Positions 14,735-17,156 of a stretch of 17,156 bases of DNA are shown piece by piece; within the stretch, counting starts at the first letter, position 1; every line of letters starts with the position of its first letter. Under the pieces are notes generated by a model that did not search any database, was not told where the DNA came from, and saw nothing but the letters and a program-made list of their open reading frames with translations. Position numbers and translations under genes: made by a program. Source of the stretch: JANNAT01 sp031422555 (GTDB lineage Bacteria > Pseudomonadota > Alphaproteobacteria > Rhodobacterales > Rhodobacteraceae); contig JANPLZ010000027.1 in assembly GCA_031422555.1 (NCBI GenBank), positions 1 through 17,156 on the forward strand. The letters run 5' to 3'.

Positions 14735-15058
14735 ATGCGCATGACGACCTTGGTTTCAGCGATGTTTATCAGTGCAACAATCGCGGCCCCGGCCTTTGCC
14801 GAAGATCTGGTGTTCAGCCTGTCGAACGAAAGCGCGCTGAATCTGCAAGAGCTGTATGTATCGGCGTCAGATACCCAAGCCTGGGGCGAGGACATTCTGG
14901 GGCGTGACGTTTTGGCGTCGGGCGAGTCTGGCGACGTAACCATTGCGGACGGACGCGATGTTTGCGGCTATGACATGCGGTTTGTGATGGATAATGGCAG
15001 CACCATCGAAGGGTCGGCGGACTTGTGTGAAACCAGCGCGTTTACCATCACCGACTGA
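14735..15058 (+). CDS. Small secreted protein with a probable disulfide
   Basis: This encodes 107 residues. A signal peptide of about 22 residues ends AAPAFA, then ED. The mature part of about 85 residues looks beta-rich, with an NESALNLQELYVS segment, a WGEDILG motif (residues 50-56) and two cysteines (DVCGYD and DLCET) that probably form a disulfide in the periplasm. I recognise it only as a type of hypothetical exported protein seen in alphaproteobacteria; no function can be assigned. AAAAGGAG lies 7 nt before the chosen ATG. The next ATG, two codons on, is less well placed. It begins about 106 nt after the second candidate sRNA terminator, so it should have its own promoter. Confidence 0.78.
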   Translation: MRMTTLVSAMFISATIAAPAFAEDLVFSLSNESALNLQELYVSASDTQAWGEDILGRDVLASGESGDVTIADGRDVCGYDMRFVMDNGSTIEGSADLCETSAFTITD

Positions 15059-15083
15059 TCAGAACCAAACGCTTTGATCCCGT

Positions 15084-15121
15084 GATCGGCAAAGCAATCC
15101 GCGCCCCCGACTTTGCCGATC
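15084..15121. repeat. 11-bp inverted repeat between two genes
   Basis: GATCGGCAAAG (15084-15094) and CTTTGCCGATC (15111-15121) are perfect complements with a 16-nt loop. It lies between the small secreted gene and xth and could be a weak terminator or an operator. No U-run follows on the plus strand. Confidence 0.6.
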
Positions 15122-15149
15122 CACCAATCCCGCCCAAAAGGAGACCGCG

Positions 15150-15938
15150 ATGGCGTTTACCCTTGCGACCTGGAACATAAACTCTGTGCGATTGCGCGAA
15201 GGGTTGGTGGCGCGGCTGATGGCCGAAGAACAGCCCGACATCCTGTGTCTGCAAGAATGCAAAAGCCCGGTCGAAAATATTCCGCTGCAGCAGTTTCAGG
15301 CGCTGGGATACCGCTACATGGTGGCGCGCGGGCAAAAGGGCTATAATGGTGTGGCGGTCTTGTCGAAATTGCCAATTATGGATGCCGGGGGCCGCGATTT
15401 TGCAGCGCTGGACCACGCCCGCCACGTCGCAGCCCGGCTGGAAAACGGGGTCACCATCCACAATGTCTATGTGCCAGCGGGCGGTGACGTGCCTGACCGC
15501 GACGAGAACGTGAAATTCGGCCAAAAGCTGGATTTCTTGATGGAAATGCGGGATCATTTTCATTGGGAACGCCCGGACCGTGCGATTTTGGTGGGGGATC
15601 TGAACATAGCACCCCGCCCGGACGATGTGTGGGATCACAAAAGCCTGTTGAAAATCGTCAGCCACACCCCGATCGAGGTGGAACATCTAGGTGTCGTGAT
15701 GGAGGCGGGCGGTTGGACCGATGTCACCCGCAACGACATTCCCGACGGCAAGCTGTATAGTTGGTGGAGCTATCGGGCCGCCGAGTGGAACACTGCCGAC
15801 AAAGGGCGCAGGTTGGATCACATCTGGGCCACCGGCGATATTGTGCAATCCGCCCATAACAGCCGCATCCTGCGTGACGCGCGCGGCTGGGAACAACCGT
15901 CCGATCACGTCCCGGTGTTCGCGACCTTTGATCTGTAA
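15150..15938 (+). CDS. xthA: Exodeoxyribonuclease III (AP endonuclease)
   Basis: This encodes 262 residues, the full length for the family. The enzyme cuts DNA at abasic sites and removes 3' blocking groups in base excision repair. Landmarks are ATWNINSVR (6-14), LQECK (34-38, metal ligand Glu36), YNGVAVLSK (65-73), NVYVPAGG (105-112, Tyr107), LVGDLNIAP (147-155, Asp150 and Asn152), GRRLDHIWAT (219-228) and PSDHVPV (250-256, catalytic His253 with Asp252). AAAAGGAG lies 6 nt before the ATG. It converges with the GT2 gene downstream across a 24-nt gap. An inverted repeat lies 29 nt before the start. Confidence 0.95.
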   Translation: MAFTLATWNINSVRLREGLVARLMAEEQPDILCLQECKSPVENIPLQQFQALGYRYMVARGQKGYNGVAVLSKLPIMDAGGRDFAALDHARHVAARLENGVTIHNVYVPAGGDVPDRDENVKFGQKLDFLMEMRDHFHWERPDRAILVGDLNIAPRPDDVWDHKSLLKIVSHTPIEVEHLGVVMEAGGWTDVTRNDIPDGKLYSWWSYRAAEWNTADKGRRLDHIWATGDIVQSAHNSRILRDARGWEQPSDHVPVFATFDL

Positions 15939-15962
15939 GGCAATCGAGGGGCGTTTTTCGGA

Positions 15963-16778
15963 TTACCGTCCCCGCACCCAGCCTTTGCCTTTGCGCAATC
16001 GAACTGCGACGGACACGGCGGCGTAGGCGGCAAATCCCATGGGATCGCGCAGGATCATCGCCAGCAATCGCGTAAAGGCCATGGGCGGCGTCACTTCGCG
16101 CGGCATCAATTCGGGGTAGCGGGCCGCAAGTTCGGTTATACCTGCGTCTTGGCGGCGGCGCACGCGGGTCAGGGCGGCAAAGCCTTCAATCATCGGCCAG
16201 TCATAACGCGCGGCCGTTTGTTGGCGTTGGTCCGGGGTAAAGTGTAATCGCACGAAGGTATCATCCGAGATGATGTCCGGGAACGCGCCCCACAAAGCGC
16301 GGCCAGCGGCGTTTACGGCAAATACCCCAAAGCCGGGCGCGCGGGATTTGGCGAACGGCAGCCCTTGCCAGAACCGGGCATAGGCCCGGGTCAGCGCCGA
16401 TTTTGCTGCCGGAATATGGGCGGTGCCGGTGGCATAGGCGGGGCCTGTGCCTTGCAACGCCGCAATCAATTCGCCCATTAACCCGGGGCTGACCACCACA
16501 TCGGCGTCAAGATAGGCAAACACTGTGCCTTTGGCCGCCGCCTGACCGTGGTTCAGCGCCTTGGGTTTGCTGCCTTTTTGCAGCTCGATCACCACCAGCG
16601 CCCAGCCTGCCGCCGCTGCCTGATCTGCATAGCTGCGCGCGACCTCTGCCGTCGCATCTGTGCAGCCGTTTGCCACCACAATCGCCTCGGCCCCAATGGC
16701 GCCGCAGGCAAACAACGCAGTCAGGCATGCGCCGATGTAGCCCGCCTCGTTCGACGCCGGGATGATCACGCTTAGCAT
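15963..16778 (-). CDS. Family 2 glycosyltransferase
   Basis: This encodes 271 residues. The GT-A nucleotide-binding start is SVIIPASNEAGYIGACL (3-19). AIVVANGCTD (32-41), KGSKPKALNHG (68-78) and the metal-binding YLDADV (89-94, Asp91 and Asp93) follow. Asp172 and Asp173 in IISDDTFVRL are placed as the catalytic-base region. A hydrophobic stretch near 248-260 may touch the membrane. Sugar donor and acceptor are unknown; envelope polysaccharide synthesis is a reasonable guess. The start is placed at 16778, where the GT2 fold begins; this ATG overlaps the upstream gene's stop by 7 nt (ATGCTAA), suggesting coupling. A start 30 nt further upstream is possible. The two genes probably form an operon entering from the right. 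Confidence 0.88.
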   Translation of the reverse strand: MLSVIIPASNEAGYIGACLTALFACGAIGAEAIVVANGCTDATAEVARSYADQAAAAGWALVVIELQKGSKPKALNHGQAAAKGTVFAYLDADVVVSPGLMGELIAALQGTGPAYATGTAHIPAAKSALTRAYARFWQGLPFAKSRAPGFGVFAVNAAGRALWGAFPDIISDDTFVRLHFTPDQRQQTAARYDWPMIEGFAALTRVRRRQDAGITELAARYPELMPREVTPPMAFTRLLAMILRDPMGFAAYAAVSVAVRLRKGKGWVRGR

Positions 16779-17156
16779 GAAAGACAGCCTTTGATCAGCG
16801 CCTGCCAACGCGGATTGTCATCGCCAAGATGGCGCAGCGCCCCCCAACTGCCCCATTTTCCGGGCACGACAACATCGACAAACGCGTTAAACGGCGCGTC
16901 AGATTGCAACTGCCACCCCGCCAGCAATTCGCTGTAAAGCATGCCCATTTCCGGCGTATAGTTCAGATGCGTAAAAAAATCCTGCACCGACTCGTCTTCG
17001 ATTTGTTTGCCATACCCCACGACATGGCTGCCGCCTTCATACATCATCAACCGCAATCCACGGTCTGCCGCAATCGTCGCGTGGTAAGGGATGATTTCCG
17101 TTAAAAGCCGGTTCAAACTGTCGGCGGTGTCGCCGGTGACTGACCCATCGCGCAAT
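16772..17156 (-). CDS. C-terminal part of a glycosidase-like protein (truncated by window)
   Basis: Only the last 127 or so residues are visible; the gene enters from the right edge and has no start in the window. The fragment contains LMMYEGGSHVVGYG, LNYTPEMGMLYSELLAGWQ and FNAFVDVVVPGKWGSWGALRHLGD, then ends CLSC. The YEGG-H motif with aromatic residues and a WGSWG-type end recalls the last strands of TIM-barrel glycoside-hydrolase-like proteins, but I cannot name the family with confidence. It overlaps the glycosyltransferase gene by 7 nt, which supports a shared role in making or trimming an envelope or extracellular sugar polymer. Confidence 0.6.
   Translation of the reverse strand, partial: LRDGSVTGDTADSLNRLLTEIIPYHATIAADRGLRLMMYEGGSHVVGYGKQIEDESVQDFFTHLNYTPEMGMLYSELLAGWQLQSDAPFNAFVDVVVPGKWGSWGALRHLGDDNPRWQALIKGCLSC

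Overview
The window looks like a chromosomal piece of a Rhodobacteraceae (roseobacter-type) alphaproteobacterium. The evidence is a moderately high GC content, the character of the predicted proteins (a CenR-like response regulator, a RibA with a decayed RibB domain, an YggS protein, a GT2 gene coupled to a secreted glycosidase-like gene) and the GC-rich intergenic palindromes typical of that group. I see no tRNA, rRNA, CRISPR array, prophage or intact insertion sequence. These attributions come from reading the sequence, not from database searches.

Layout. The left half (46-8605) is read entirely from the minus strand and is dominated by exported proteins. It holds a lipoprotein alpha/beta hydrolase (46-1158), then a three-gene operon of parvulin-type foldase, HupE/UreJ-like membrane protein and DUF3604 periplasmic protein (transcribed 5241 to 1372). 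Next come a DUF3300-DUF2950 pair (7510 to 5387) and a small outer-membrane beta-barrel (8605-7871). A scar of decayed insertion sequences (about 8730-8946) separates this block from yggS (9043-9696, plus strand).

After a convergent, palindrome-rich spacer (9697-9919) a second minus-strand block reads ribA, an L,D-transpeptidase-fold gene and a GH13 amylosucrase (13435 to 9920). The first two overlap by 4 nt. Divergent from ribA is a response regulator without a partner kinase (13599-14285). It is followed by a 449-nt gene-free stretch holding two tandem copies of a short element: a 15-nt identical box, then a strong intrinsic terminator. These are candidate small RNAs. Then come a small secreted disulfide protein (14735-15058) and exodeoxyribonuclease III (15150-15938). 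The window ends with a minus-strand GT2 glycosyltransferase overlapping a truncated gene for a probable glycosidase-like protein.

Most interesting: (i) the foldase / HupE-like / DUF3604 operon, in which the DUF3604 protein carries histidine and acid motifs laid out like a PHP-type metallohydrolase site; (ii) the duplicated terminator-linked candidate sRNAs; (iii) the RibA whose N-terminal half looks like an inactivated RibB; (iv) the co-directional ribA, L,D-transpeptidase and amylosucrase genes, whose functional link is not obvious.
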